This document shows positions 1 through 12,369 of a DNA stretch of 64,000 nt, in pieces; positions within the stretch are counted from its first letter, which is position 1; each line of letters starts with the position of its first letter. The position numbers and the translations under genes were made by a program. Below the pieces are notes generated by a model. It worked only from the letters and a program-made list of their open reading frames with translations, was not told the DNA's origin and made no database searches. The DNA comes from Turritopsis dohrnii. Lineage: Eukaryota; Cnidaria; Hydrozoa; Anthoathecata; Oceaniidae. The DNA lies in contig BQMF02000489.1 in NCBI GenBank assembly GCA_027922465.2, forward strand, positions 62,001 to 126,000, given 5' to 3'.

Positions 1-265
1 TATGGTAAAAGAGTTGAGAGACAATCGAAAAGATTATGTTTCGCGCAAACATGAATAACATTTCCAAAATCTTCTACCTCCTCTTTAACATCGGCTCCAT
101 TTTTCAATAACAAATCTACTACAGATGGTTTGTTTAACATACACGCATTCATCATTAAAGTATAATTGGGAAAATTGGGATCTCTCCTCCTGATAAGAGC
201 TGGGTAAGTTTGTAGCAGTGATGAAAGTGTCATCATATCCTCACTCGACATTAGACAATACATAT
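1..265 (-). CDS. Exon encoding ankyrin repeats, cut by the window edge
   Basis: The minus strand is open from an AG acceptor at 267-266 to the edge and reads ankyrin-type sequence: a helix pair around NYTLMMNACMLNKPSVV, then DLLLKNGADV, the classic second-helix and turn motif, and the start of another repeat (GNVIHVCAKHNLFDCL). Phase 1 at the acceptor matches the 29-nt exon at 1296-1268, which links it to the upstream ATPase. An alternative is a separate gene starting at the in-frame ATG at 311-309. Ankyrin is the confident part; the linkage is less sure. Confidence 0.6.
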
Positions 266-3200
266 CTAAATTAATCAAAGATAACATTAATACACAAGGT
301 AAATAATTCATTGATATTGAATCATTTTATTAATTTCTATTATTCGACCTGTCACGTTTTTATACCAAATGTGTTTTGAAACATAAGCCTATAGTTTAAT
401 TGGATTTTGGTGCCAAAATGCGTGGAGTCGTAATAAAAAAGCTAGAAAAATAGTTCGTTTTTCCATAATGTAAACCAAAAATAAAAACTGAAGTTTTTAT
501 TTAATGCATCATGCAAATACCATAATGCAATGAAACGAATTATCAAAATTGTATCAATTAAATGATAAAAGGACCTTAAAAGCAAGCCATTTAGTGCTAT
601 AAATAATCTTAAAATAAGCAATTGTTTTTTAGCTACGTCCAGTGGTTCAAGTTTCAAAATAAGAACCTGTTAAGTCGTTTGGAAATGAAATGAGAATCCA
701 GCAGATGTGTTTAAATCTTCTCTGTATTATCAGGCGTACCAATGTATACCGTAATGCTTCGATTAGACGCCCGGGGCGTTTATTAAATTTTTTGAATTTT
801 TAGGGGGGCGTCTATTCGAGGGGGGCGTTTAAAAGAGGGGGGCGTCTATTGAATTTTTGTGAAACTTTTCTTTTTCGTAAATATAAACTAAATATAAACA
901 TCGATAAAAAATATACAAAATTAAACTTCAAGATCTTCGTCAATAAAGACAAAGTTTCCAACTGTTAGTTTAAAATTTAAAAAGAAAGGCGTCTATCGCA
1001 AATTTCCATATTTTTATACAAAACGAAAACTTTAAGGCTGAAACAATGCAATGTAGTAGTTCTACATGCCTTAATTAGTGTGTCTCTAATAAACGCCCCT
1101 CTTTAGAGGGGGGCGTCCATTCGAGGGAGGCGTCTAATAGAGGGGGCGTTTATTTAAAAATCTCCTGAAAAGAGGGGGCGTCTATTCGAGGGGGGCGTTT
1201 AAAAGAAGGGGGGCGTTTAATCGATGCATTACGGTAAGTATTCCCTGATATAAGCATGACATCTTACCATCATGGTCGGGAAGATTTGGAAGTTTCCTGA
1301 AATATAAAATGAAACTTAATACTGGGTCTTAGCAATAAGACACACTAGAGATTTTGTTAATTTCTATCAAAATTTTAATATCCTTAAACATATGGAACCC
1401 TCTCCGTCAATTAGATAGTTGGGATAGGTGATGGAGTACACAAGCCTCAAACTCAGTTAACTTTTTGAATAAACTACGTTGCGTCTTCGTTGAAGACCTT
1501 ATAGTTTAAAAGATGGAGACAGAGACAGTAACAACATTTTGGCTGCCGAAAACATTACGATCATGACTTTTAAAGATAAATTCTACCTGACAGATATTCT
1601 TTCAGCTAAGACTTCTTCGGTAGGTAGGCGTTTAATTAGTTGCTTCAGATCAATATTATTGATGTCGGGTTTAATTTTATGAGCCAACTTCTTAGATAGC
1701 CACATTCTAATGACTGTGCCAAATGTTGATGATGTAGTGGAAATTCCTAAGTCTGATACATCCACAACTATAAGCAAAACATCCGTTGTTGCACGAGCAA
1801 TATTTTCCAGTATACTATATTGCAAGAACTTTTCATTTGATTGTAAAGGAATTATAACTCTTCTGATTTGTAGGCCACGACAACCATGGCCATCAGATAT
1901 TACAATTTGATTTCCATTCTCCATAGCATTTGAAACTTTTTCCTTTTCAACTGCATCAGGCATTGTTCCATTTATGTAATGTGTGTAAAGCAAATACCTC
2001 TTATCGGTAACATCCATAGCACATTGGATCCACTTCAATACTTCCCTATCATGACAGATGATGTTATCCCCATAATTGACATTTTGCAGACAAATGGCAA
2101 GTTGCAGAACCTTCATTTGTGTAGAGTTACGCCTATCTAGATCTTTCTCATTTAAGTCATTTAATGATGGAATGAACAGAATTTGCGGCAGATTTCCATC
2201 AAAATTGTGACCGACACCATCAGACAATTCAAACGTTTGCAACATTGTAGTGTATCTTGATGTACGTTTACCCTTGTCTTTTTCAGATTGTTTGTACCAT
2301 TCTTCAAGATTTGTGCCAGGAAGTGGCAAAGTTGAAGGAATTGATTTAAAACAGTTTTGAGTTTGAGCTTCATTAAAATGTTCTGCTGCATTATCGTTTG
2401 AATGTAAATATGGATCCGAATCAATTGGTGGTTCTGGATAGTCCTTTGAGCAATCTGAATCAAGAGCAATAGACGGCGATTTGAGATTCCTATCTATAAT
2501 CGAATTAATCCAATGGTGATAAGATGCTTCGTCTAATTGACTTTTGAACTCAGGTTGGTAATACCGAATTTGGTTGGTGCCAACTTTCCCTTTACCAGCC
2601 TTAAAAAGACGAAGATTGCTTTGACCAAATGCAAGAAACATTTATATCAAATTATGGAAAGAATAGCTACCTCAAGCAATTTGTGTATTCGCACAGAGTT
2701 TCGCATATTTTTGGATAACTTCATAGTAATCATATTGAGGTTTTGATGATGTAACTGGGTTTTATATTCATGCTTTTTCCAAAATTTCCATGAATCTTTG
2801 CCATTTACAAACTGGTTATTAAATGGTTGCAAAATCAAAGTCACGTAATTCATTTTCAACTTCTCGAGATGACTGTTTATAAAGAATACCTCATCTTCTG
2901 TCATTACAGATATACTGAGCTCATCCACACATACATGACATATTTTCCTTTCAGTTGCTTGAACCGTTTGAATGTGTTCCAATATGTCAGATACACTAGG
3001 GATTGCATTCTTTCCCATCTCAATCGCTAGTTGAGAAACATTAATCACTTTGAATTCAACCAAACCATCGTCAACAGTATTCAGCTTCAAACCTTTTAAA
3101 TGTTTCTCTATGGTAAAATCAAGGAAACTGTACGGATCATAGCAAATGTAAAACAATATTGTCGGTTCATTTGCCATTCTAGCTAAGAACTCTGACTGCT

Positions 3201-6200
3201 GCATTCCAGCAACTGTCTTACCACAACCAAATGGTGCATAAATTACTTTGTGTCTTCTTGGGTCAACAATGACTTGTATTTGATCATCATTAGCTTGCAA
3301 ACTCATTAGTTGCTCATGTGGATCTTCAGAATGACAGGGTACTTGGATAGATGTGTTGGCCATGAAACCAGCTATTTGAGCGATGATTTTCCCAATGATT
3401 TTAGGAGGACGTAATGGAACATCAGATACTTTCAACATTGTTGGTAAACCTTTCAAATATTCCCTTAAATGTTTTTGGTCATCATTAGGACAAAAGTGGA
3501 CACTACTTAAAATCCTTGCTGCACACCCATTGCAAACTAAATTGTGTTCACCAAAAAGTTTGGAATCCAGATCCTCAGTATTCAAATTTGGAGCAGCTAC
3601 AAAACCAGCAACCTTCACGTTATATGCAGCTAAGCGTTCGTGCTTTAATAGGAAATCCATAACAGTGATGATATCATCGCAATCTTTTGAAGAAGCCAGG
3701 CATTCCCCCATAATGTTCTTTCTGTCAGTCTTTTCAGTGATTCTGATATTCAAAATGGCACTCAAATGTTCATGAACAATTAAAATCCGATTGTCAAACG
3801 ATTGACTTATGTCAGAATTCCCATATTTTAGCAAGAAACTTTTATGTCTGTTGCTGTTGTACTTTAGAAATATGATTCCTTGACTGTTTCGCGAAGTTGA
3901 TATCAAGGCCTGTCTAAAGCACTCAGCAATTCTTTGAGTTTCATCCCTTGAAACGTTCATGTAGGTGTTTGGAAAAATTGGCCATTTGGGGATATTATCT
4001 GTATTTCTAGTGATTAGATTACGTTCAGCATACTGGTCGCAACAAGAGATCCATTCTGTTGCTTTATATCTTTTTCCATGAGATTTTGCTTGGCTGCAAA
4101 GGAAGTCTTCTCTGAAAATTGCTTCATCTGCTTTTTGAGTAAATTTGCTTGTCTCTTTATGAGAAATGACTGTGTAGCTTTCACTTTCTAACGACTCAAA
4201 CACATTTTCTGTTGAAAAAAAACATATCTATATGTATATATCACTTCATATAACACTACATCGTTACTTTTACAAGCTCTCGAGTTATTCTCTTCGTTTA
4301 CACTTTAGATACATGAATATATGAAAGCACAAATGAGATCGAAATATATTTATAGAAATATATAGAATTTTACCTTGCAATGAAAATGTTCTTGATGTCA
4401 AAACGCCATCGTCAATCACACATTTATACATTTTATTCTCCATCATGTTATAGCGAATTAATGCGTACAGATAATCTTTATGTTTCTCCTTCTCCACATG
4501 ATCAAAATCGAACTTAGTCTTTTTGACGTTGCTTCTATTATTGAATTCGCATTCCTCCAAAGTGATTGCATCGATATCAGGCATGCCTGGTAGTTCTATT
4601 ATGAAAGATGTATCCTTTATGTACAACACGTCAAGGTGCTCAATCTTCCACGTTGATTTGGAGGAATTTTCTAAAAATAAATAGATACTCATTTAACTAA
4701 TTACTTGTTATTAAATTTTACATGAAAATTTTGCAGATGGTCGCCTGCAACGTCAATTAACAAATTTAAATAAGATCAACAAAATTACTTTACCGGAAAA
4801 ATGGTAATGAAGAATGGAGAAAGATAACGTCAAACAAACCTGTAACATTTAGCAAAGGATAGAAATCATTGTTTTCGTCCAAATAAAAGTGAATAATATC
4901 CAGTGATTGCTTAGTACGATCTGGAAATACCATGTCATTTTCATCAATAAATCGATAAAAACCACTTTCATCTTTTCTCAATAACTTGATTGAATTTCTG
5001 GAAACATTGGCCAGTGCACTTACCACAAGCCAAGTGTTCTCTAAAGAGATTTCTCCGGTAGCTGCATATTCGTTAATCAACTGCAACAAATCTCCAGCAA
5101 AAGTTTCCTGATACCATTCTAAGTTTTCTTTCACTTCAGATGTGATGCTTCTAAGTACTTCTTTTTTCTTCAACCTTTTATTTGGCATGCACTCAATAAA
5201 AGAATGTACAATAGACCAGCTTTTTGGTGTATTCATCGGTATATCGGCAGTGAATTGCTTCCTTTTTTCGGCTTTCCATGATTCGTGGTTGTTTCTATAG
5301 AAATAAATTACTTACACACTTTACACACACAAATTTACGGTTGGAATCATTTTCTGTAGCATAATTTAAGTTGTCCTATGGACTCTTGTTTTTACAATAA
5401 CACCTTATTAACACTTAATAACATCATTACCTGTATAATTCAAATAAAATGAAGCCGTCATCTAAAAGAAACAAAAAACCATTGGATTATTGATAAGAAA
5501 GTTAGTTCTTTTTATCCCTGAAAGATTTTTGTCATTGAGAAAGATGCAGTACTAAATCTTTTCTAAGATTAAACTTGATAGATAAAGAAATATTATTTCC
5601 CACTTAAGGCACAATTTAATTCAATATTGAATGCTAAGTTTTGCACTGGAACTGTTTGAAAGCAGAACTGGTTATCTAGATAAAAAAAATTTCCAAATTT
5701 TCATCGTTTTCACAGGATGTCGTACTCTGCGGAATTGTTATTTTCTATTTTATTCAAACTGAAAGGGTGCTATTTTACTCAATATAAAGACTCAGACACT
5801 CCTGTTTAAACATTTCGAGTAAGATGAGATGTCAAAAGCTGCTTATTTTTATTATTTCGACCTGTCTTTTAAAAGTCCCTTGTTATTAAATAAAATTAAA
5901 GGATCCCGCAAACGAGAGTCTCCTGTATTCATAAATATTCTACTTCATCGGCACAAGTTCTGTTCCGACTTCATTTTTGTATTTGAGGTCAATTCTTTTT
6001 TAAAGTTGTACTAGGTAGTATCAAGCCCGATCTCGGTTTTGTGATATTGAATTGATGGATTGCGCATAAACATTCTCACCATTACTTCCTTCAACCATCT
6101 TCACTACATCATATTTATTCAGGAAGATTAGCAACGCTTTCAAACAATTCCATGTCCTCTTCTCAGTTGGAGTCTTTTCACGCCAGCGCTCTAAGACCTG

Positions 6201-6388
6201 CGTAAGACGTTCTTTAACATTTGATCTGTGGTTTATGAATATTAATTCGGTTTCATTGATATCCAACAGAAAATGAGCGATTAATCGGACTTTATCACAA
6301 GCGAATTGAGATATGTGATTAAATGCAGGTTTAAAACTTCTTCTTTCATTAAAATCCAGATTAAAACGGCATTGCTTTTTGTCAAGTT
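1..6388 (-). CDS. Death / OTU-like / SF1 helicase-like ATPase / ankyrin multidomain protein (3' end outside window, 5' end uncertain)
   Basis: Eight exons join in consistent phase: 6388-6080, 5461-5431 (31 nt), 5294-4840, 4670-4374, 4208-2671, 2599-1587, 1296-1268 (29 nt) and 265 to the window edge, about 1310 codons in all. Each border has GT and AG, and every junction keeps frame (phases 1, 2, 1, 1, 0, 2, 1). The order is Death domain, OTU-like domain, P-loop ATPase with SF1 helicase features, then ankyrin. Vertebrate TRANK1 also pairs ankyrin repeats with a UvrD-like helicase region. Death plus ATPase plus ankyrin suggests a cytosolic sensor or scaffold, but that is inference. The start codon is not resolved: the first exon opens at an acceptor (TTTTATAG) in phase 1, so at least one exon lies upstream. 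The last intron holds a MITE (749-1234). I am confident this is a gene, less so of the two micro-exons. Confidence 0.75.
749..1234. mobile_element. Non-autonomous TIR element (TA target, mariner-type size)
   Basis: The ends are inverted: CCGTAATGCTTCGATTAGAC on the left, and the right end reads CCGTAATGCATCGATTAAAC on the other strand. TA dinucleotides flank both sides (747-748 and 1235-1236). The interior repeats a GGGGGCGTCTATTCGAGG-like motif several times in both orientations. No coding capacity. It lies within the last visible intron of the Death/ATPase/ankyrin gene. Confidence 0.75.
1587..4208 (-). CDS. Exons encoding P-loop ATPase with SF1 (UvrD-like) helicase features
   Basis: Exons 4208-2671 and 2599-1587 are separated by a 71-nt intron (2670-2600). 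About residue 315 of this part there is a Walker A motif (APFGCGKTVAG) preceded by a short strand. A Walker-B-like strand (CHVCVDELSIS) follows about 120 residues later. The second exon carries a motif resembling SF1 motif V (DGHGCRGLQIRRVII) and then NIARATTDVLLIVV, like motif VI with its conserved Ala-Arg-Ala-Thr. This pairing of N- and C-terminal helicase motifs is the basis for the call. Whether it unwinds nucleic acid or acts as a switch ATPase cannot be told. The final exon ends at a donor (GTAGAA) that coincides with a TAG, so a protein ending there is the alternative. Confidence 0.7.
4374..5461 (-). CDS. Exons encoding an OTU-like domain that appears catalytically dead
   Basis: Three exons (5461-5431, 5294-4840, 4670-4374) encode a region with the layout of an OTU-fold cysteine protease. 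There is a helix after a W-S-I-V-H-S segment, a charged stretch (KKKEVLRSITSEVKENL), a Y-x-x-x-F segment, then a hydrophobic strand with SALANVSRNSIKLL and a C-terminal DENNDFYPLL. In active OTU enzymes a Cys precedes the first helix and a His-Tyr occurs in the last motif. Here those places read Ser-Trp and Asp-Phe-Tyr, so the enzyme should be inactive if the alignment is right. The 31-nt micro-exon adds DGFILFELY and is supported only by matching phase and splice sites. The 4670-4374 exon is a linker of no recognised family. Confidence 0.5.
6080..6388 (-). CDS. Exon encoding a Death domain
   Basis: This exon gives about 103 residues. The last 80 have Death-domain spacing: a helix-1-like stretch (AFNHISQF), a middle part with the ETELIFI segment, then VLERWREKTPTEKRTW followed by a leucine-rich helix and NKYDVVKMVEG. 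The W-R-E-K motif and the closing helix ending in a D-V-V pattern are typical of helices 4 to 6. The donor is GTGAGA at 6079, phase 1, which pairs with the 31-nt exon at 5461-5431. Death domains mediate homotypic assembly in apoptosis and innate signalling. CARD or another Death-fold member cannot be excluded. Confidence 0.65.
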
Positions 6389-6403
6389 CTATAAAAGAAT
6401 AAT

Positions 6404-6443
6404 GTAATATAATATAATATAATATAATATAATATAATATAAT
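6404..6443. repeat. (TATAA)n microsatellite
   Basis: About eight copies of a 5-bp unit lie just upstream of the acceptor of the Death-domain exon. Confidence 0.9.
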
Positions 6444-6580
6444 GCTATGTAAGTCTAGTTAGCCCAAGGACTAAAAACTCTCACTTACTTACTAGAATTT
6501 AAGAAATGTTTACATTATAACTGATTAATAACAAATAAAGGAAACTAATTTCAATGTTGTTAATTTTCTTAATTCTCTGA

Positions 6581-7128
6581 TCAGAGGCAGATCGAGAGTT
6601 TAAGCAAATGGTATGGGGAATAGCGGGCTTCGAAGAGACGCACTAGCCGATACTCTAACTTACAGTACGGTTTCAGCCAAGATAGGCGATTGGCCAAAGT
6701 TTGATAAGCGCAATAAGAAAAGTTAATCAAACTTTGCCAATGAGAAATTTTACAATACGTCATTGGATCCGTTAATGCTGATGAGTGGCACATGTCAAGG
6801 TTTGTAAAACAATTAATACATTGCATTTTACCCAACTCTATCTGTTTTGGAGACAGGTAAGCCTCTTTTGACTTTATCAAGGGTTGCTTGCATTCATCCA
6901 ATATGTCATTGATCTGTTTAAAAATATTCAGGTGGTTTTTATTGTAGCAACGCGAAACGTAGATTTCCAGGCAATGCAAAACAGGATTTTCATATTTGTC
7001 TGCATTTCCAAATATTTCGTCAAGTTCATCAGTAAAATTCAATAATTTCTCGCAGAATTGCTTTCTTTCATCTAGTGGTTTACCATTGAAACTTCGAAAT
7101 ACCAGGTAGGTGAACATACGACAATCAC
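6581..7128 (-). CDS. Exon-like reading frame of unknown family
   Basis: An open stretch follows a good acceptor (ATTTCAG at 7129). It encodes about 180 residues rich in Cys and Leu, ending SICL and a stop. It looks coding by length and composition, but no family is recognised. A strong internal donor (GTAAGT near 6663) would give phase 1 but creates a stop when joined to the Death exon at 6388. A weaker donor after RSFN (GTAAAC) would join in frame and leave only 15 residues. It may therefore be a short upstream exon of the Death/ATPase gene or the terminal exon of another gene. Confidence 0.35.
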
Positions 7129-7888
7129 CTGAAATGAAGAATTGTGTTTTCATTAAATCTGACACTTAAACGGATAGTCGAGTCCAGCTAATGCACAGCT
7201 GTTACCAAGGACGGTTTTCCTTCTTACTTGTACAAGCAATTTTAGAAATCGTCTTAGGCAGCAGTTATACAGTGAGGCAAAAGGTTCTTTACTAAAACAG
7301 GAAAAGTTTTCCAAGACAATACATTTTCTGCAAAAAGAAACTCATGGCATTGAACAATTTTAGCTTCAGCCCTCGAAGAAACAAGTCTACGCTAATTTTC
7401 AAGATACTTGAAATCTGTATTCATACTTTCCTTGTTGCAAATGAGTAGGTCACCAGAATCACCAAATATAAACTATTATTCACGTGGAACTTAAAGGCAT
7501 ATTTAGTGGAAGTGAACCAAAACCATTCGGAAAAAGAAGATAATGGCTTGAAGACCCGCATAATAGTATAAGCATGTACACAATTACAAGTCTATTACAA
7601 CCAATGATTTTACGTATGTTAAACTTGAATAAAAATTGAAAACTTTTGGCTATTTAAGTCCAAATCTGAAAAAAAAGCGACAGCCACATGCGAAAGCAGC
7701 ACCTTCTAATCTTTTGTACGAACTTCCAAGATTTTGTCAAAGTTTGACCTGAATTATGAATTTGGTAACAAGTTTACGTAAACATTGCCCAAAATTGTTT
7801 ATAACTTGGATAGGTACAAGGAGAAGCTTGGGTGTTTTCAAACAAGCCATCTTTACTTTACACAAGAAACAATTGGATAACAAAAATA

Positions 7889-8072
7889 CGGAAGCGTATT
7901 AGTGCCATCTTTTATTTTCATCAGGTAGAAATTTCTATGAAAAGAAAATAAAGCTTAAACATTAGTTTCTCTACAGAGAAATTTTTATGTCAAAAAATGT
8001 TTTATTGTTAAAATTTTCTCCACATGTGAAATAGTATATCATTGAAAATTATATGGCACCAATACGCTTCCG
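7889..8072. mobile_element. 184-bp MITE
   Basis: Inverted ends CGGAAGCGTATTAGTGCCAT and, read on the other strand, CGGAAGCGTATTGGTGCCAT, flanked by TA on both sides. No coding capacity. TA targets suggest the Tc1/mariner group. The stretch from 7166 to 7886 shows nothing I recognise. Confidence 0.75.
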
Positions 8073-8119
8073 TACAATAAGATAAAAAATTGTAATGTAA
8101 CTAACTTAAACTAACTTGT

Positions 8120-8380
8120 GCAGCGATGGTGTAGTGGTTAGTACCTTTGAGTGCGACCGCTGCGACCCCTGTTCGAGTCCAGTCATGTTATATTTCAATA
8201 CACCACTCCGATGCGCTTTAAAAGCAGCGTGTAAGCACACTGGCTTTCTGGCAAGTTAGAGCAATGCTGTACGTATCTTTGACGGTAATTCAAATAATAT
8301 TTGCAAGTCGCCGGGTGGAAGAACCAACCATTACGGACGGAAGCCCAAGGCCTAAACCCGTTACCTACTTACTTACTTAA
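8120..8380 (+). mobile_element. tRNA-derived SINE, copy 1
   Basis: The head has a pol III A box (TGGTGTAGTGGTTAGTA) and B box (GTTCGAGTCC) at tRNA spacing. There is no pairing acceptor stem, so it is not a tRNA gene. The body continues for about 180 bp and ends in an (ACTT)n tail. A second copy in the opposite orientation lies at 58147-58452, with the same head, body and tail, which fixes the borders. Confidence 0.85.
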
Positions 8381-9000
8381 CCAACATATATAAGATATAA
8401 ATTCTGAATTCTGAATTTTAAATCTGATTCTAAACTCAGCAAACATGCAATTCATCACCTTAATCTCTTCATGTAGTTTACCAATAATGCAATTGTTCAC
8501 GAAAAGAAAAACTGATACAAAATACTTCGTTAGGGATTGCTCACTACATTTGCGTTAAGCCTTATCTCTTGAAACATGGAGATGTATATCGCTTACATAC
8601 GATGGGAAAAACATACAATTGTTTAATCAATTTAACAAGTGATTCCTTTAAAACATTTAAATTGGAATTAGTTATCAATCGAACATTTAACAGATTAATT
8701 CATTAGATTCTGAAATTCCGAAATTGATTTTCTATCATCGAAATTGACAGTATTGATTCCAGGATTATAAATTTTCAAAAATCGGTATGACATGACTTAA
8801 TTGATTTTTGATTTAAATCGATTAATGTTACTGTTTACTACAGACATTTTAATGTTCTGGAATCATTGTGTCCCCATTAAGTCGTTCGTTCTGGAAAGTA
8901 GTTCTGATAATTTTGAAAAATGTCATCTTTTTCACCAGGAATTTTAGAACTAATCTATCCCACCGTAACAACTTGACCAAGTATGGTACATTTATAACTT

Positions 9001-12000
9001 CCCAGCGAGCACAAAGACGTCGTAAAGACGTCGTAGAGACGTCTTTCCAAGACGTCCCTAAGACGTCGCAAAATGGTCGTGAAGTGGGAATCTCAAAAGA
9101 CGTCCCAATTACATCTTCACTGAGACGTCCCGATGACATCCCAACGACATCGTAACGACGTCGCAGAATTATGAAATTTACGTCGTAGAGACGTCGTAGA
9201 GACGTCTTGAAAAGATGTCTCTAAGACGTCGCGAAATGGTCGCGAAGTTGGAATCTCAAAAGACGTCCCAATCACATCTTCACTGAGACGTCTCGATGAC
9301 ACTCCAACGAAATCGTAAGACGTCCCTGAGACGTCGCTCAATGGTTGCGAAGTGGGATCCTCAGAAAACGTCCCAATCACATCTTCACTGAGACGTCTCG
9401 ACGTCTCTCAATCTCTGGCCGTAACGACATCGTAGAGACGTCCCATTAACAACCTCCTTTTCCTGGGATCATAGGCCATCTATGTTGGGATCATCAAAAG
9501 AACAAAACATACAAATTCAATGGATGTCTCCTTTTTAATTCTTTTTAAAAGTTTACAACACAACAATTTACAGTTCAACATATAGAGTGCCTGCTCCCCT
9601 TACCGCTAACTTTAATTATAATGTTGCAAAATTCGTCAATGCAAACGTAAAAACACAGTTAAATGGATTTAGCACCACAATTGGTCATTCTAGATACTAA
9701 ATCAACAAGAACAAACAAGGAGAATAAGATTGATAACAAATACTGTAATCGTAAACATCATCGGGGTGATGTTCCTCTTTCCGCTAACTTGTTCCTCTTT
9801 CCGCTAACTAATCTCACGTTCGTCAAAAGTGATGCAAATAACAAAATTTTATGGAATTTAGTGTTCATAATAACAGTTTAATCCCTTTTCTCTCAATTTA
9901 AGTGCTTTCCTCCTTTGCTTCTGCAGATATAAGACAACCACAGGCTTAATAAAAATGCATGCCTTTACTGTTTACAAATCGGAGGCAGCCATATTTTTAT
10001 GAACGAACTTTTTTTAGAAAACAATAGTGCCGTCTCAACAAGTCAACTTTTGATCGCAAAAATCTAGACACGTGATGGGAATTGCCCTATTGTGAGCCTA
10101 GAGTAATTATACAGTAAACACAGACATCGTTAATTTGTTAAAAGCATGAACGGCGTATGTAATTATCAACATGTATTGAATTATTTTTTACGCTCGCAAC
10201 ATATGAAATCAATTGTATACTTGTGGTGGAGATTTTCAACATGCGGAGAATACACGCTAGAATGATCCTATAGAATTCAACGCAATTGCAATTGCTAAAA
10301 AGCGTTAACGCAACAAAAATTTTTTAATGACAGTTGGTCCTTTGGGTGAAAAGGTCTACGAAACAAGTTTCACGTTTTCTTGAACGATAAATCTATGGGT
10401 GATATTATCAACGTGGGATTTCACGCTAATTGAATGTCTGCAAAAAAAATTTAACTGATTGAATAATCAAGCTGAAATCAGTGCTAACAAGAACAAATTT
10501 TGTTGCTATAGCGGAGAAAGGACACGTGGTTACAGAATTACCTTGCTGTAAATTTTAGATGATTTGCTCGCGTATACGATATATACAAGAAAACTGTTTG
10601 TGTGGATAAAATCTCAGATGTTGGTAGCATTCAAGACAGTAGAGGAATAACAAGGAATCGATATGCTCCGTTTTGAGGAAGCCATTTTTAATATTATTTT
10701 TACAATGATCGCGACCCGGTGTTAGATGTTACTCTATTTATCAGTAAGTATTTGGCAATTCACTTTGAAACTTTCCATAACGATGGCTGAATGAATATAC
10801 TTTTAGATAATAATTAGTTTGGTTTGATTTGTTGTCTTTAAATGAAGGAAATAAACCATCAAACTCAAAGTTAGCGGCAAGCGGCACATAGCGGTAAGGG
10901 GAGCAGGCACTCTACTAACTAATTTGTCATCAAGTTATAAAATTTTGAATCACATGTATTTCCACATTTAAGACTCCCTTCGGCTAGCCTTTTTGAAATT
11001 TCGCCAACTTCATTATCGATCAGGAGATCTTTGAGCATCATCTGCAGTGCTCTTCTGATGCTGGAATGCTGAAACAACAACAAGAATATATAAATATGTA
11101 TAAATATACCAACCGAATGGATTCAGAAAACAGAAACTCACCGTTAATTTCATCGAACAGGATCGTATGTTTTCAAGTTGTTTTTCCATTTACACTTTGC
11201 TAGTTTACCTTTGACAAAACGCCATGTTTAATTAATTCTTCTACATTTTATCTAAACGTCTTTTATCGAAACTTATGTTACATGTATCATTATTAACAGT
11301 ATTAACCTTTTCTTACAAGAAAGTCTTTGCTTTTGAAACTTTCTATATCACATGTGAATTTTATAACCCGGGAATTTCTCTTAGTCTTACGTATTTGTGA
11401 TTGGTCTATTTTAAATTCTTTAAATCATGCAACTATAGTAAAACCTATTCAAAGATTCATCAAAGATTCATCATCTTTGATGACTAATTGCTTTTGAAAA
11501 TTTATAATTCTTTCGAAGGTCGTAATTTAATCTGTATAGAGACGTCCCAAAAACGTCGTGAAAGCGTCCCTTACACGACCAAGAAAAAGAATCGGTACGA
11601 ATGTAAATTCCATATGGAGTATGTTGTTGTTACTCAAAGTTTACTGTTTAATGACTGCCGAATGAAATTTTAAAATTTTTATCAGGTCCCAAATTGATCG
11701 TAAAAGGATCCCGACTGCGACGTCCCATTTTCAGACGTCTCTACGATGTCGCATAATGATCCTAAATTAATAATTGTTTCGAAGGTCGTTATTTAATCTG
11801 TATAAAGACGTCCCAAAAACGTCGTGAAGGCATCCCTTACACGACCAATAAATAGAATTCGGTACGAATGTAAATTCTATATAAGCATGTTAGTATTACT
11901 CGATTTATACTGTTTAATGACTGCAGAATGAAATTTGAAAAGTTTTATCAGGTCCCAAATTGATCGTAAAAGGATCCCAATTGCGACGTCCCGTTTTCAG

Positions 12001-12092
12001 ACGTCCCTACGACGTCGCAAAATGATCTCAAAACCAAACGACCATTTTACGATTAAATGGAGACGTCTCAAAGACGTCTTGTGCCCGCTGGG
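9001..12092. mobile_element. 3.1-kb element with CCCAGC ends and GACGTC-rich ends
   Basis: The left end CCCAGCGAGCACAAAGACGTC pairs as an inverted repeat with the right end (GACGTCTTGTGCCCGCTGGG). The outer 500 bp on each side hold dozens of GACGTC hexamers, and a block of about 270 bp is tandemly duplicated near 11503 and 11771. Open frames here are by-products of the short repeat and not genes. A separate TIR element is nested inside (9585-10912). A smaller relative lies at 20245-21010. No transposase is seen, so it is non-autonomous; the superfamily is not assigned. Confidence 0.75.
9585..10912. mobile_element. 1.3-kb TIR element nested in the GACGTC element
   Basis: The left end GAGTGCCTGCTCCCCTTACC recurs inverted at the right end, with TA on each side (9583-9584 and 10913-10914). 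The subterminal TTACCGCTAACTTT is also inverted. Nothing inside resembles a transposase. The insertion postdates the host element. Confidence 0.75.
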
Positions 12093-12369
12093 TTGTTGTA
12101 TCCTGGAAATTCTTAATCAACTTAATCTCTACCACTTTTGCTATTTGCATGTACCATATCCACGTTGGGCCCTTAAAACAGAGTCGTGTTAGACATAATG
12201 ACATAAAAACATATGAAGGTCTTCACCAAGTAACTTTCCAAGGGCTACTAGGTGGCCATATAATAAAACCCAAAATCACGTATGCTTAGTAAAAATGCTA
12301 ATATGACATAAATTATTACATTTGACGTAGGGTAACATTTAGCGAAATTACCACATTTGTCGTTGATTT

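Noticed and set aside
442..657. 71-residue hydrophobic frame on the minus strand
   Set aside because: AT-rich intron sequence of the Death/ATPase/ankyrin gene; no signal beyond hydrophobic bias.
8120..8195. tRNA gene
   Set aside because: A and B boxes are present, but there is no acceptor-stem pairing and the same unit recurs with a body and tail, so it is a SINE.
8849..9380. Open frames on both strands full of TSLR/DV-type repeats
   Set aside because: Produced by the GACGTC repeats; they change frame with each indel between copies.
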